From contig JAKOSN010000275.1 in the NCBI GenBank assembly GCA_029777335.1, forward strand, positions 1 to 43,711: a DNA stretch of 43,711 nt, in the 5' to 3' direction. Shown here in pieces: positions 9,437-17,456 of this stretch; position 1 is the stretch's first letter, and each line of letters begins with the position of its first letter. This stretch comes from Planctomycetota bacterium (GTDB lineage: Bacteria; Planctomycetota; Planctomycetia; Gemmatales; Gemmataceae). The notes under the pieces were generated by a model. The model saw only the letters and a list, made by a program, of their open reading frames with translations. It searched no databases and was not told the origin of the DNA. A program made the translations under genes and the position numbers.

Positions 9437-9480
9437 TTCACGGCAGGGAGACAAACACAATCAAATCTCCCTGCCGTGAA
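9437..9480 (-). terminator. Hairpin terminator after the phosphatase gene
   Basis: The arms 9437-9451 and 9466-9480 are a perfect 15-base inverted repeat (TTCACGGCAGGGAGA and its complement) with a 14-base A-rich loop. It begins 15 bases past the stop of the minus-strand phosphatase gene. No long T-run follows, so it may act as a strong hairpin or mRNA-end stabiliser rather than a textbook terminator. Confidence 0.55.
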
Positions 9481-9495
9481 GGGGGCGGGTGTCGG

Positions 9496-10182
9496 TCAGG
9501 GGACGGAATGCGAGCGCTCACCGGCGGGAGCCACGCGGATCGGTTCCTCCTGACTCACCAGCCGCTTGCGGCGCGGTTGGTAGTTCTTCAGATAGGTGGA
9601 GATATCCTCTTCCTCGTCGAGGTGGGCATACCCCTGCGACTTCAGTTCGGCGATCGCCTGCTCATTGCTCCACCCCTCGAATTCCATGCGATAGATGGCG
9701 CAGTACGCTCCGCTCCGATGGGTGCCGGCAAAACAGTGGACGAGGACCGGATAGTTCCTGGGATCGGCCATGACCTGGACAAAACGTTTGACGCCCGCAT
9801 CCACGGGCGGCGGACCCTCCAGCGCGCCCCAGTTACGTGGCAGAATACGAATATATTGAATATCCTGTTTGTTGCAAAATGCCTCCTCCTCGCGGTCGGC
9901 ATCGGAGGAACCGTCACGCAAACTGACCACGGTGCGGATCCCGTGATCGTGAATAATGCGTTCCAGGCCCGCGACGGTGGTCTGGCCGCTGCGGTAGAGC
10001 ACGCCTTCGCGAACGATCCGGAAGTTCCGAGTGTTGCCCAGGTTGTGATAGGCAGCGAAGACCGGCGCCACAATCAGAAGGAGGACAATGGCCACGCGCG
10101 CCGTGGTCAACCAGGGAAACGCGTCGGCTTCCTTTGACGCGATCGGACGACGCGGACGGGGCACAAGTGTGAGATGCTGCAT
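9496..10182 (-). CDS. Membrane-anchored dual-specificity/tyrosine phosphatase-like protein
   Basis: With start ATG 10182 (AGGAG at 10189-10193, about seven bases upstream) the protein has 228 residues. A TTG 57 bases upstream would extend the frame but lacks such a site. Residues 22-45 form one hydrophobic anchor (ARVAIVLLLIVAPVFAAY). The rest is a periplasm- or cytoplasm-facing phosphatase fold: LYRSGQ near 63, VVSLRD near 85, and the P-loop VHCFAGTHRSG at 148-158, matching the HCX5R signature with nucleophile Cys150 and Arg156. I cannot point to the general-acid Asp with certainty. The family hydrolyses phosphotyrosine, phosphoserine or polyphosphorylated small molecules. It lies just downstream of an FHA-domain regulator on the same strand (113-base gap); FHA domains read phosphothreonine, so a functional link is possible but unproven. 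Confidence 0.8.
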   Translation of the reverse strand: MQHLTLVPRPRRPIASKEADAFPWLTTARVAIVLLLIVAPVFAAYHNLGNTRNFRIVREGVLYRSGQTTVAGLERIIHDHGIRTVVSLRDGSSDADREEEAFCNKQDIQYIRILPRNWGALEGPPPVDAGVKRFVQVMADPRNYPVLVHCFAGTHRSGAYCAIYRMEFEGWSNEQAIAELKSQGYAHLDEEEDISTYLKNYQPRRKRLVSQEEPIRVAPAGERSHSVP

Positions 10183-10294
10183 GGGCCGCTCCTGGTGAAC
10201 GGAAGGAATGTCGAGAACAACCACCAGGTGCCGCTCCAACGAAGTGCCCGAGTATAGCCAATTGTGACGCTTCGATACCAGAGCGCTTGATCAG

Positions 10295-12271
10295 TCAGCG
10301 TTTCAGGTCGTAGAGCTTGATCTTGCGGTCGAGGGTGGAACGTTCGATGTGCAGAATCGAGGCGGCCTGGCTTTTGTTCCAGTCGGTGTGGTTGAGCGTT
10401 TGCAGCACGTGTTGCTTTTCCACTTCCTCCAGCGAAAGCGGTTGATACGTCGGCGCGATCTCCGCGGCCACGGGAGGACGGCCGGCCTCCAGCGTGGACA
10501 GCCAGATGTCCTTGGCGTCGATCATGGGACCGGCCCCCAGAGCGACAGCACGTTCCACGCAGTTGCGCAGTTCGCGGACATTCCCGGGCCAGTGGTAGTT
10601 CTGCATCTTGGCCAGGGCCGCTGGCGTGAATCCCTTCAACTTGCGCCCCGTCTCGCGCACAAACCGATGCAGAAAATGCTCGGCCAGAATGGGCACATCA
10701 CTCAAGCGATCACGCAGGGGCGGCACATCGATCTGAACCACCTGCAACCGAAAGAAGAGATCGCGGCGGAAGGTGCCCGCGTGAACTGCCTGCTCCAGCG
10801 GTTGATTCGTGGCCGCCACCACGCGCACATCGACCCGAATCGGCACACTTCCCCCCACGCGTTCAAAGGGATGCCCCTCCAGAATGCGTAGCAGTTTCGC
10901 CTGGGTGCCAACGTGCATCTCGCCAATTTCATCGAGAAAGATCGTGCCCCGATCGGCGGCCTCGAACTTGCCGATCTTCTTTTCCGTGGCGCCGGTGAAC
11001 GACCCTTTTTCGTGGCCAAAGAGTTCACTCTCCAGCAACGTCTCGGTGAGTGCGGCACAGTTCAGACAGACAAACGGGCCATCGCGACGCGGGCTGGAAT
11101 AGTGGACGGCGCGCGCCACCAGTTCCTTCCCCGAGCCCGATTCGCCCCGGATCAGACAGGTCGCGTTGGTGCCCGCCACCAGAGAGATTTGTTTCTCAAT
11201 GTCCTTGATCGCCTGGCTGTTGCCAACCAGTTCGCTCTCCAGCCGCAGTTGATCAACCAGCGAGAGATTCTGCTTGATCAGTTGTTCCTGCCGCTGCAAC
11301 TGGTGCATGATGGTGCCCAGCTGCTTGGCAACGGCGACGCAGAACTCCAGATCCTCGGCGGTCAGCGCCTTGTGCGGATCGGTGCAGTAGAGGTGAATCA
11401 ACCCCAGGATGCGATCGCCAAAGATCACCGGGGCGCAGATCAACGAGGTGGCGCCCAGGTCGGAAAGGCTTTCGCGATTGCGCAGATAGCGGTCACGCGC
11501 CACATCCTCCGCCAGGATAGCTTCCTTGCTGGCGAGCACCTCGTTGCTGACATAATCGGAAACGCGAATATACTGGTTTTGCCGAGCTGGATCGCGATGA
11601 CGATGGGCAGTCAGTACCAGTTCCTGACCGCGTTTGGCCCGCTCGTTTCCCTCGACACGTGGCACAGTAAGGATGGCGCCCACCTCGGCGGGCACCGCTT
11701 CGAGCAGGGTGTCGAGCACAATCCGCACCAGATCTTCGTAGTTGCTCGCCGACCCCATGTCGAGGGCCAGGCGATACAGTAACGACAGATCGCGACTCAG
11801 CCCATGATGACGCGGCTGCGTGGGGGGAGGGGTGGACGAGGTGGTTTGCTCCGCCTCGGCTTCCTCCAGCGGATGCGGAGTGAGAAAGCGCGTCTGCCCC
11901 AGCCGTTTTTTGATGGAAACCCCGCTCTTCCCCTGATCGAGAGGGACATCGGGGAGTTGATTCATATCCTCGACAAAGATCAGACAGCTCCGGCCCAGTT
12001 CAATGGTATCGTTGGGCTCCAACTCGATCTCACCCTCGATCCGCTCCTTATTGATCCGGGTGCCGTTGAGGCTGTTGAGATCGCGCAGATGCCACTGGTT
12101 GTCGTTGTAGCTAATCTCGGCATGTTCGCGGCTGCACAAATCGTCCTTGAGAACGATGGCGTTGGTGGTGGCACGGCCGATGGTGTAGCGCTGTCCCACC
12201 GTCAAGGGGAAGACGTCTCCGTAGCCGTCTTCGCGACGGATGACCAGGTAAGCTGTCGTCTCGGCAGACAT
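10295..12271 (-). CDS. FHA-GAF-AAA+ sigma-54-dependent transcriptional activator
   Basis: The 658-residue protein has an N-terminal FHA domain (about 8-100; GRATTNAIVL, SREHAEI, LNGTRIN), a Pro/Thr-rich linker, and a GAF sensor (about 160-325). The sigma-54 interaction AAA+ domain (about 345-585) has Walker A GESGSGKE 376-383, GSFTGA 423-428, Walker B TIFLDE 443-448 and arginines in FRRDLFFRL. A Fis-type HTH lies at 612-655 (NKSQAASILHIERSTLDRKI). The sigma-54 contact loop reads GSFTGA instead of GAFTGA, a tolerated variant with the key Thr kept. There is no receiver domain, so activation should come through phosphopeptide binding and a GAF ligand rather than a histidine kinase. Its polymerase partner gene, rpoN, is at 17457. 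Target promoters are not evident here. Confidence 0.93.
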   Translation of the reverse strand: MSAETTAYLVIRREDGYGDVFPLTVGQRYTIGRATTNAIVLKDDLCSREHAEISYNDNQWHLRDLNSLNGTRINKERIEGEIELEPNDTIELGRSCLIFVEDMNQLPDVPLDQGKSGVSIKKRLGQTRFLTPHPLEEAEAEQTTSSTPPPTQPRHHGLSRDLSLLYRLALDMGSASNYEDLVRIVLDTLLEAVPAEVGAILTVPRVEGNERAKRGQELVLTAHRHRDPARQNQYIRVSDYVSNEVLASKEAILAEDVARDRYLRNRESLSDLGATSLICAPVIFGDRILGLIHLYCTDPHKALTAEDLEFCVAVAKQLGTIMHQLQRQEQLIKQNLSLVDQLRLESELVGNSQAIKDIEKQISLVAGTNATCLIRGESGSGKELVARAVHYSSPRRDGPFVCLNCAALTETLLESELFGHEKGSFTGATEKKIGKFEAADRGTIFLDEIGEMHVGTQAKLLRILEGHPFERVGGSVPIRVDVRVVAATNQPLEQAVHAGTFRRDLFFRLQVVQIDVPPLRDRLSDVPILAEHFLHRFVRETGRKLKGFTPAALAKMQNYHWPGNVRELRNCVERAVALGAGPMIDAKDIWLSTLEAGRPPVAAEIAPTYQPLSLEEVEKQHVLQTLNHTDWNKSQAASILHIERSTLDRKIKLYDLKR

Positions 12272-12503
12272 TGTTATCCCGGACCCTCAACGAGTCGGGA
12301 ACCGGAGCCACAAGACGCCCCGGACTCCCTGATAGTCCCTACGCCGCAGAGGAGGGATTGGTTGTGGCGCAACACCATTCTTTGCAAGGATACTCCGAGG
12401 ATACCTCTCCGGGCAAGGTGTTTCCGGGGCGCGGGTGGATGGCGATACCCAAAGCGCTGTCATCCGCCCAGGGAGAGTGCATCATTCACCGGGGACTGCC
12501 GCG

Positions 12504-13205
12504 CTAGCCCTGGTGCAGCCACAACAGCACACTGGCGACCACGCCAATGAGAAAGGCACCGAACAGCGCCATCGAGATCATAAACTGGACTGACCCCACC
12601 GCATGGTCGGATGTGGGGGCGCGTTCGAGAACCTGGCGCAATTCCTCTTCCACCTCGCGCCGCAACGTGCTGGTTCCGGGCTCCCAGCGCAGCGTCACAT
12701 GATGGAGCAGCGGAGCAATATCAACTTCCAGCAAGGCGACCTCGGGTTTCCCGAGCACCAGCAAGTGATCCACCGGCGTGCAGGGGATCTGCAAACGGTC
12801 CAGAATGTCCCGCAGCTGGCGCATCAGGGCCTCCCCATCGACGTTGTAGATGGCCGTGAGCCGCCGATGGCGCCACAACTGATATCCCGCGCCCAGGGTA
12901 ATCAGCAAAAAATAGAGAAGATAAACAAACGACCACCAGGAAGCGCTGGGGAGCGAACGCGGATGATCGACATCCATCACCGCGGCCCGACTCCAGTGAT
13001 CGTTGAGCAGGGTGATAATCGAGGGCCCGACGATCCCGAGAAAGCCACAACTACCAAAGAGTAACCCCGCAAAGTCCCAGGTTCCCGGCACCATCAGGGG
13101 ATGTTGGCGTCGATTGATCGCTCCCAGCACGAGGAAGTAAAGCGCCAGTGGCAACAAGGGGAGAAAGAAGACAAGGGTAATCACCGTCGCATCCTTTTGC
13201 CACAA
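12504..13205 (-). CDS. Unrecognised multi-pass membrane protein
   Basis: I do not recognise the family. The 233-residue product has hydrophobic segments at about 8-28 (ITLVFFLPLLPLALYFLVL), 44-66 (FAGLLFGSCGFLGIVGPSI), 90-107 (WSFVYLLYFLLITLGAGY) and 207-230 (MISMALFGAFLIGVVASVLLWL). Between the third and fourth lies a soluble region of about 100 residues (LMRQLRDILDRLQIP, EVALLEVDIAPLLHHVTLRW) with a mixed alpha/beta pattern. It is divergent from the cyclophilin gene at 13347 and followed by the FHA regulator on the same strand after a 232-base gap. In that gap (12272-12503) I see no gene. The start at 13205 is the first Met of the frame. Confidence 0.6.
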   Translation of the reverse strand: MWQKDATVITLVFFLPLLPLALYFLVLGAINRRQHPLMVPGTWDFAGLLFGSCGFLGIVGPSIITLLNDHWSRAAVMDVDHPRSLPSASWWSFVYLLYFLLITLGAGYQLWRHRRLTAIYNVDGEALMRQLRDILDRLQIPCTPVDHLLVLGKPEVALLEVDIAPLLHHVTLRWEPGTSTLRREVEEELRQVLERAPTSDHAVGSVQFMISMALFGAFLIGVVASVLLWLHQG

Positions 13206-13278
13206 CTGCCCGCAGGAACGGAAGCAACCGCGCGCGCCTGGGTCCGCGTCCCGAGAATCCGCGTTGCAAAACGGCCCA

Positions 13279-13287
13279 TGCTATACT
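13279..13287 (+). promoter_or_regulatory. Extended -10 promoter element for the cyclophilin gene
   Basis: TGC TATACT matches the extended -10 consensus (TGn plus five of six TATAAT bases), 60 bases before the start codon. No convincing -35 is visible, as is usual for extended -10 promoters. It lies in the 141-base divergent region between 13205 and 13347. Confidence 0.5.
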
Positions 13288-13346
13288 AGGATCGCCGCCC
13301 CTGGTACGGCCATGAGCGCCGTGGTCTGTCCGTTAAGGAGAAGGCA

Positions 13347-14258
13347 ATGGCTCGTTCCCCTCGCACGTTGGTTCACGGGTGGGCCTGGCTGTCTTTGGCC
13401 GGCGTCCTCGTGTTGAGCGCAGGCTGTGGCAAGTCCACCCCGTCCCAGGTGGAGGCCCCTGCGGAGCAAACGGCCCCGGCCGTCGCAGGCACCCCCACCC
13501 CCCCCAGCGCCCAGACTCCAGCGGCGGAGTCTGCAAATCCCAAGGTAGTGTACGACGACAAGTTGCAGCAGTCCTTTGCCCAGGCGACTCGCAAGGATCC
13601 GCCCGAAGGCGTCCGCCCCCCCGACCAGACCATGACTGGCAAATCGGTTGGGAAACTCTACGATCAGGTCGTCAAGACCTGGGATACCATCCGCTTCGTC
13701 AACGACAAGGGGCAGAAGATCCAGTACTCCGCCATCATCCAGACCAAGATGGGCGAGATCGAGATCGAACTGCATCCCGAATGGGCGCCCAACCATGTGC
13801 GCAACTTCATTGCCCTGAGCAAGGTCGGCTACTACGACGGGCTGTGCTTCGACCGCATCATTCAAGATGAATCCGACGTCGAGCAGAACACGCGCTTCCA
13901 GGAGATCGAGGCCGGCTGTGCCCGGGGCACGGGCGAACCGGGAGCGGACTCGCTGGGCTACTGGCTTAACCCCGAAACCAACCCCGAAGCCCGGCACGTC
14001 GAGGGCTCGGTGGGCGCCTGTCGCGGAATTGAGAGGGACACTGCCGCCTGCAAGTTCTATATTACTCTGTGCAAGGCCGATTATCTCGATGGCCACTACA
14101 CGGTCTTCGGCAAGATCACTCGTGGTCTGGATGTGGCGCGCAAGATTTTCATGCAGCCCACCATCATCGAGGAGCAGGATGTGGATGGCTCGCGCCGTCC
14201 CTTGAAGCCCGTGGTGATGGATCGTATCACCATCGTGAGCAAGGAAGTGCCGCAGTAA
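13347..14258 (+). CDS. Lipoprotein cyclophilin-type peptidyl-prolyl isomerase
   Basis: This 303-residue protein has a lipobox LSAGC (Cys27) after a hydrophobic signal, then a Pro/Ala-rich linker, then a cyclophilin domain at about 126-300. Supporting pieces are IQTKMGEIEIELHPEWAPNHVRNFI, YYDGLCFDRII, and near the end YLDGHYTVFGKITRGLDVARKI. Cyclophilins isomerise Xaa-Pro bonds; this one should be tethered to a membrane facing the periplasm. The usual GSQFFI strand is replaced by ACKFYITL, and the loop between (residues about 175-235) has three extra cysteines (EAGCARGTG, GACRGIE, AACKF), so activity could be altered. TAAGGAGAAGGCA before ATG is a strong Shine-Dalgarno. A single-gene unit with its own extended -10 promoter is likely. 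Confidence 0.88.
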   Translation: MARSPRTLVHGWAWLSLAGVLVLSAGCGKSTPSQVEAPAEQTAPAVAGTPTPPSAQTPAAESANPKVVYDDKLQQSFAQATRKDPPEGVRPPDQTMTGKSVGKLYDQVVKTWDTIRFVNDKGQKIQYSAIIQTKMGEIEIELHPEWAPNHVRNFIALSKVGYYDGLCFDRIIQDESDVEQNTRFQEIEAGCARGTGEPGADSLGYWLNPETNPEARHVEGSVGACRGIERDTAACKFYITLCKADYLDGHYTVFGKITRGLDVARKIFMQPTIIEEQDVDGSRRPLKPVVMDRITIVSKEVPQ

Positions 14259-14358
14259 CGATCGACAGACGCGGTCTTGTACCGGAAGACGAGCGAGATC
14301 TTCGCGGATGGCTGTCCTGTTACCAGGGAACGCCCACGGAAGCGCTCGTCTGATTGAT

Positions 14359-14485
14359 GCCCGCGGTGGAGGCGGGAGGGGACCCACGCAACGGGAAGTT
14401 GTGAACCAGGTCAGGCCGGAAGGAGCAGCCTTAAACAGCCGTACCGGGTGCAGTGGACTCACCTCTCTCGATGCTCGCCGCGGGC
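14359..14485 (+). ncRNA. ffs: Signal recognition particle RNA (small bacterial SRP RNA)
   Basis: Bases 14401-14437 contain the near-invariant domain IV core: ACCAGGTCAGG, a GGAA tetraloop closed by CC/GG, then AGCAGCC and TTAA. This is the Ffh-binding hairpin of bacterial SRP RNA. The ends are inferred from an 8-base complementary pair, GCCCGCGG at 14359-14366 and CCGCGGGC at 14478-14485, which would close the long helix. The location directly upstream of dnaX is the classical position of this gene in many bacteria. The RNA scaffolds the co-translational targeting particle. Exact termini are uncertain by several bases. Confidence 0.88.
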
Positions 14486-14534
14486 TCCATTCTTTTCAGG
14501 AACCACACCCGCTCGCAACCGAGGGCCAAGGATC

Positions 14535-16322
14535 ATGGCCAGGCAGACGCCTTCCCTCCCCGCTGATCCCGCGCCCGCCGAAGGCTACACCGTTCTGGCC
14601 CGGCGCTATCGTCCGCAGCGGTTCGCTGAACTGGTCGGCCAGCACGCCGTGGCCCAGGCCCTTGAGAACGCCATCAAGTCCGATCGAGTCGCCCACGCCT
14701 ATCTCTTCACGGGTCCCCGCGGGGTAGGTAAAACCTCCACCGCGCGCATCCTGGCCAAGTGCCTCAACTGCGAGCAAGGTCCAACGATCCAACCCTGCGG
14801 AGTCTGTGCCAGCTGCAAGGCGATCACCGCTGGCGAGGATGTCGATGTCTTTGAGATGGACGCCGCCAGCAACCGCGGGATCGACGAGGCACGCCATCTG
14901 CGCAGCAATGTGCAGTATCGCCCGAGCCGTGGCCGGTACAAGATTTACATCATCGACGAAGTCCACATGCTCACGCGCGAGGCCTTTAACGCCTTGCTCA
15001 AAACGCTGGAGGAACCGCCGCCTCACGTCAAGTTCATCCTCGCCACCACCGATGCGCAGAAGGTGCCGATCACCATTCTGTCCCGCTGCCAACGTTTCGA
15101 CTTTGCCGGGCTCACCCTGCCGCAGATTGTCGGGCGGTTGCAGGATATCGTTGCCAGCGAGGGGCGCGAGGCCGATCCCCAGGCTCTCGATCTGATCGCC
15201 CGCCGCGCCGGAGGCGGGATGCGCGACGCCCAGTCGCTGCTCGATCAGTTGCTCTCGTTCGGCACTGAGAAACTGACCGCCGAGCAGGTCTACACCCTGC
15301 TGGGGAGCGCTGCCGACGACTGGGTGGCCGAACTCGCGACTGCGATTCTGGCGCACAACCCTGCGCAGGCGCTCGAGGCCCTGGCGGAGCTGGCCGGCCG
15401 CGGGGTGCAGATGAGCGAGCTGGTCGATCAACTGCTGAATTACTGGCGCGATCTGATGGTGCTCAATTGTGCCGGCGAACAGGTGTCCGATCTGAACCTT
15501 CCGCCACATTTTCGCACCACCATGCACCAACAGGCGCGTGCCATTCCCCTCGATACCATTCTGGCTGGACTCGATCTCCTCTCCAGTACCCGGCTCCGCT
15601 TGGTACGGAGCAATCATGGGCGGTTGCTGGTGGAGATGGCCTTGATCCGGCTCGCGCGGTTGGAGGATCTTCTCCCCCTTACCCAGTTGACCCAGTGGGT
15701 TCGCCAGAGTGGCGTGGCCGCCGGTCCGCCCGGCGCTGCCTCCCCTGCCCCCCCGCCTCCCAAACTTGGCGGCCTTCCGGCCGTCGAGGGCGTAAAAAAA
15801 AACGGTCTGATGCCCCCTGAAACAGGGAAAAACGGCCATGCCACGCGCCGGCTCGATGAAGAGTCGCTCACCGACGTCTGGGGGCAGGTTTTGGCGCAAG
15901 TAGGGAAATTCTTCGCCGCTCAGCTCGAAAAAGCAGGGTTGCCTGCAATTTCCAGGCCAAACAGTCTGGTATTACGCTTTCCCGTCGATTATAATCAGGA
16001 TCGAGACTATTGCTCGGCCCCGGAACGAGTGAGCAAGGTCGAAGAAACGCTGCGCAAGGTGACCGGAGAGGGGTGGAACTTCCGGGTCGAATCGAGTGGC
16101 GTGGCCATCTCTCCTTCTCAGGTGATGAATCAACCAACGGCGGCGGCGGTTCGCGAAGCCGAGGCGGTGCGAACCCGCCGGCTCAAGGAAGAAGTCGAGA
16201 AGGAACCGATCATCAAACGCGCCATCGAGTTGCTGGGCGCCCAGATTGTTCGCATCGAGGAAGGATTTACTCTTCCCGAGGCGGATGCCACCAAACGGAA
16301 CGAGAGTGCCGAGGAGGCTTGA
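14535..16322 (+). CDS. dnaX: DNA polymerase III subunits tau and (by slippage) gamma
   Basis: DnaX is the ATPase of the sliding-clamp loader. With ATG 14535 (AAGGA just upstream) it has 595 residues. Present are Walker A GPRGVGKT 60-67, zinc cysteines C76/C79/C88/C91/C94 region, DEVH 141-144 and sensor LSRCQRF at 182-188. A longer in-frame start at 14448 would lie inside the SRP RNA, so I reject it. Bases 15794-15802 are nine consecutive A's (codons 420-423). Slippage to -1 gives VKKKRSDAP and stop at 15818-15820, a product of about 428 residues, close to E. coli gamma. The +1 frame stops at 15808-15810. The C-terminal tau part (about 440-595) is lysine/alanine-rich as expected. It is followed by ybaB after three bases. 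Confidence 0.96.
   Translation: MARQTPSLPADPAPAEGYTVLARRYRPQRFAELVGQHAVAQALENAIKSDRVAHAYLFTGPRGVGKTSTARILAKCLNCEQGPTIQPCGVCASCKAITAGEDVDVFEMDAASNRGIDEARHLRSNVQYRPSRGRYKIYIIDEVHMLTREAFNALLKTLEEPPPHVKFILATTDAQKVPITILSRCQRFDFAGLTLPQIVGRLQDIVASEGREADPQALDLIARRAGGGMRDAQSLLDQLLSFGTEKLTAEQVYTLLGSAADDWVAELATAILAHNPAQALEALAELAGRGVQMSELVDQLLNYWRDLMVLNCAGEQVSDLNLPPHFRTTMHQQARAIPLDTILAGLDLLSSTRLRLVRSNHGRLLVEMALIRLARLEDLLPLTQLTQWVRQSGVAAGPPGAASPAPPPPKLGGLPAVEGVKKNGLMPPETGKNGHATRRLDEESLTDVWGQVLAQVGKFFAAQLEKAGLPAISRPNSLVLRFPVDYNQDRDYCSAPERVSKVEETLRKVTGEGWNFRVESSGVAISPSQVMNQPTAAAVREAEAVRTRRLKEEVEKEPIIKRAIELLGAQIVRIEEGFTLPEADATKRNESAEEA
15794..15820 (+). promoter_or_regulatory. Predicted slippage/frameshift site in dnaX (A9 run)
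   Basis: The mRNA run A9 is read GTA AAA AAA AAC in frame 0. Stops follow at 15808-15810 (+1) and 15818-15820 (-1). Thermus thermophilus uses transcriptional slippage on a run of nine A's, and E. coli uses -1 ribosomal shifting at A AAA AAG, both in dnaX. A small hairpin CCCTG-AAA-CAGGG overlaps the -1 stop. Upstream there is a GAGGG that could act as an internal Shine-Dalgarno. Confidence 0.65.
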
Positions 16323-16325
16323 CGC

Positions 16326-16664
16326 ATGTTCAAGGAACTGGGAGCGCTCGCCGGGCTGTTCAAAAACATGCCCAAAATTCAGGAGGAGATGGCTCGCCAC
16401 CAGCAAACCCTGGGTACCCTGGTTGCCGAGGGCGATGCCGGGGCCGGGATGGTGCGCGTGAAGATCAACGGCCGTCTGGAGATGGTTGCGCTGCAGATCG
16501 CTCCCGAAGCGCTCGCCGATCGCGAATTGCTCGAAGACCTGATCTGCGCCGCCTCCAACCAGGCCCTGAGCAAGGCGCGGCAGCTGGTAGCCGACGAAAC
16601 CCGCAAGATGATGGGAAATCTTGGTCTCCCGGTCGGCATGTTTCCCATTCCAGGCCTAGGATAA
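16326..16664 (+). CDS. ybaB: YbaB/EbfC family nucleoid-associated protein
   Basis: This 112-residue protein has the family layout: an N-terminal amphipathic helix (LFKNMPKIQEEMARHQQTLG), a central strand pair (GMVRVKINGRLEMVALQIAPEAL) and a C-terminal helix (AASNQALSKARQLVADETRKMM). YbaB is a small dimeric DNA-binding protein of the nucleoid. It begins three bases after the dnaX stop, with GAGG in the dnaX end as a Shine-Dalgarno, and is followed by recR. That order, dnaX-ybaB-recR, is conserved in many bacteria and supports the call. Co-transcription with dnaX is very likely. Confidence 0.93.
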   Translation: MFKELGALAGLFKNMPKIQEEMARHQQTLGTLVAEGDAGAGMVRVKINGRLEMVALQIAPEALADRELLEDLICAASNQALSKARQLVADETRKMMGNLGLPVGMFPIPGLG

Positions 16665-16774
16665 TAGTAGCCCGGGGCAGATTTCCTCACACACTGGGAG
16701 TGCGTGGGGCAAAAGGGGTCCGGGATGCGTGCCACCGAGCGCCTATTGGCCTCTGATCGGACGGATACACAGAG

Positions 16775-17380
16775 ATGTCGGGCACAGAGCCACTCGGAGC
16801 CATCGATCGGCTCATTCAGGAACTGAACCGCCTGCCGGGGATTGGTCCCAAAACAGCGGAGCGGTTGGCTCACCATCTGCTCGCGGCCAGCCGGGTTCAG
16901 GTGATGGCGCTCGCCGAGGCACTCCGCGCCATCAAGGACAATATTCGCCGCTGCCAGCAGTGCTGCAATCTCACCGAGGGCGAACTCTGTGCCATCTGCC
17001 GCGATCCGCGCCGGGACCCCGCCCTGCTGTGTGTGGTCGAACAACCGCGTGATGTCACGGCGCTGGAACGCTCGCACACCTATCGCGGCCTCTATCACGT
17101 GCTCCATGGTCGGCTGGCGCCCCTGGAAAATGTGGGCCCCGAACAATTAACCATCCCGCAGCTGCTGCAACGCGTACAGAAGGGAGGGGTGCGGGAGATC
17201 ATCATGGCAACCAACCCGACCCTCGAAGGAGATGGGACCGCCCTTTATCTGTCGAGCTTGCTGGCGCAAAGCGGGGTCACCCTGACGCGCCTGGCGCGGG
17301 GTTTACCTTCAGGATCTGTTCTGGAATTCGCCAACAATCAGATGCTGGCGGATGCTCTGGAAGGCCGCCGGGCCTTCTAG
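16775..17380 (+). CDS. recR: Recombination mediator protein RecR
   Basis: RecR works with RecO (and RecF) to load RecA at single-stranded gaps. The 201-residue length is normal. An N-terminal helix-hairpin-helix (LNRLPGIGPKTAERLAHHLL) is followed by a four-cysteine zinc finger (RRCQQCCNLTEGELCAIC) and a Toprim domain starting CVVEQPRDVTALERS with GPEQLTI further on. The C-terminus VLEFANNQMLADALEGRRAF is typical. The start at 16775 has no clear Shine-Dalgarno, but the protein N-terminus aligns well with the family. There is a 110-base gap after ybaB. Confidence 0.96.
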   Translation: MSGTEPLGAIDRLIQELNRLPGIGPKTAERLAHHLLAASRVQVMALAEALRAIKDNIRRCQQCCNLTEGELCAICRDPRRDPALLCVVEQPRDVTALERSHTYRGLYHVLHGRLAPLENVGPEQLTIPQLLQRVQKGGVREIIMATNPTLEGDGTALYLSSLLAQSGVTLTRLARGLPSGSVLEFANNQMLADALEGRRAF

Positions 17381-17456
17381 GAGCGCGTTCCGGTGCTGAC
17401 GAGTGGGTCGCTAAGGCCTCCACCTTTCGCCCCACAGAACACGGGGTATTCAGGCT

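Noticed and set aside
9234..9437. 67-codon minus-strand frame upstream of the DUF2752 gene
   Set aside because: Ser/Arg-rich composition, no Shine-Dalgarno, no recognisable features; treated as leader DNA.
12355..12390. Possible sigma-54 -24/-12 promoter near the FHA regulator
   Set aside because: A GG and a TTGC are present but their spacing is about 18 bases, not the required 12.
14448..14534. N-terminal extension of dnaX
   Set aside because: It would start inside the SRP RNA and its residues are not DnaX-like; ATG 14535 is better.
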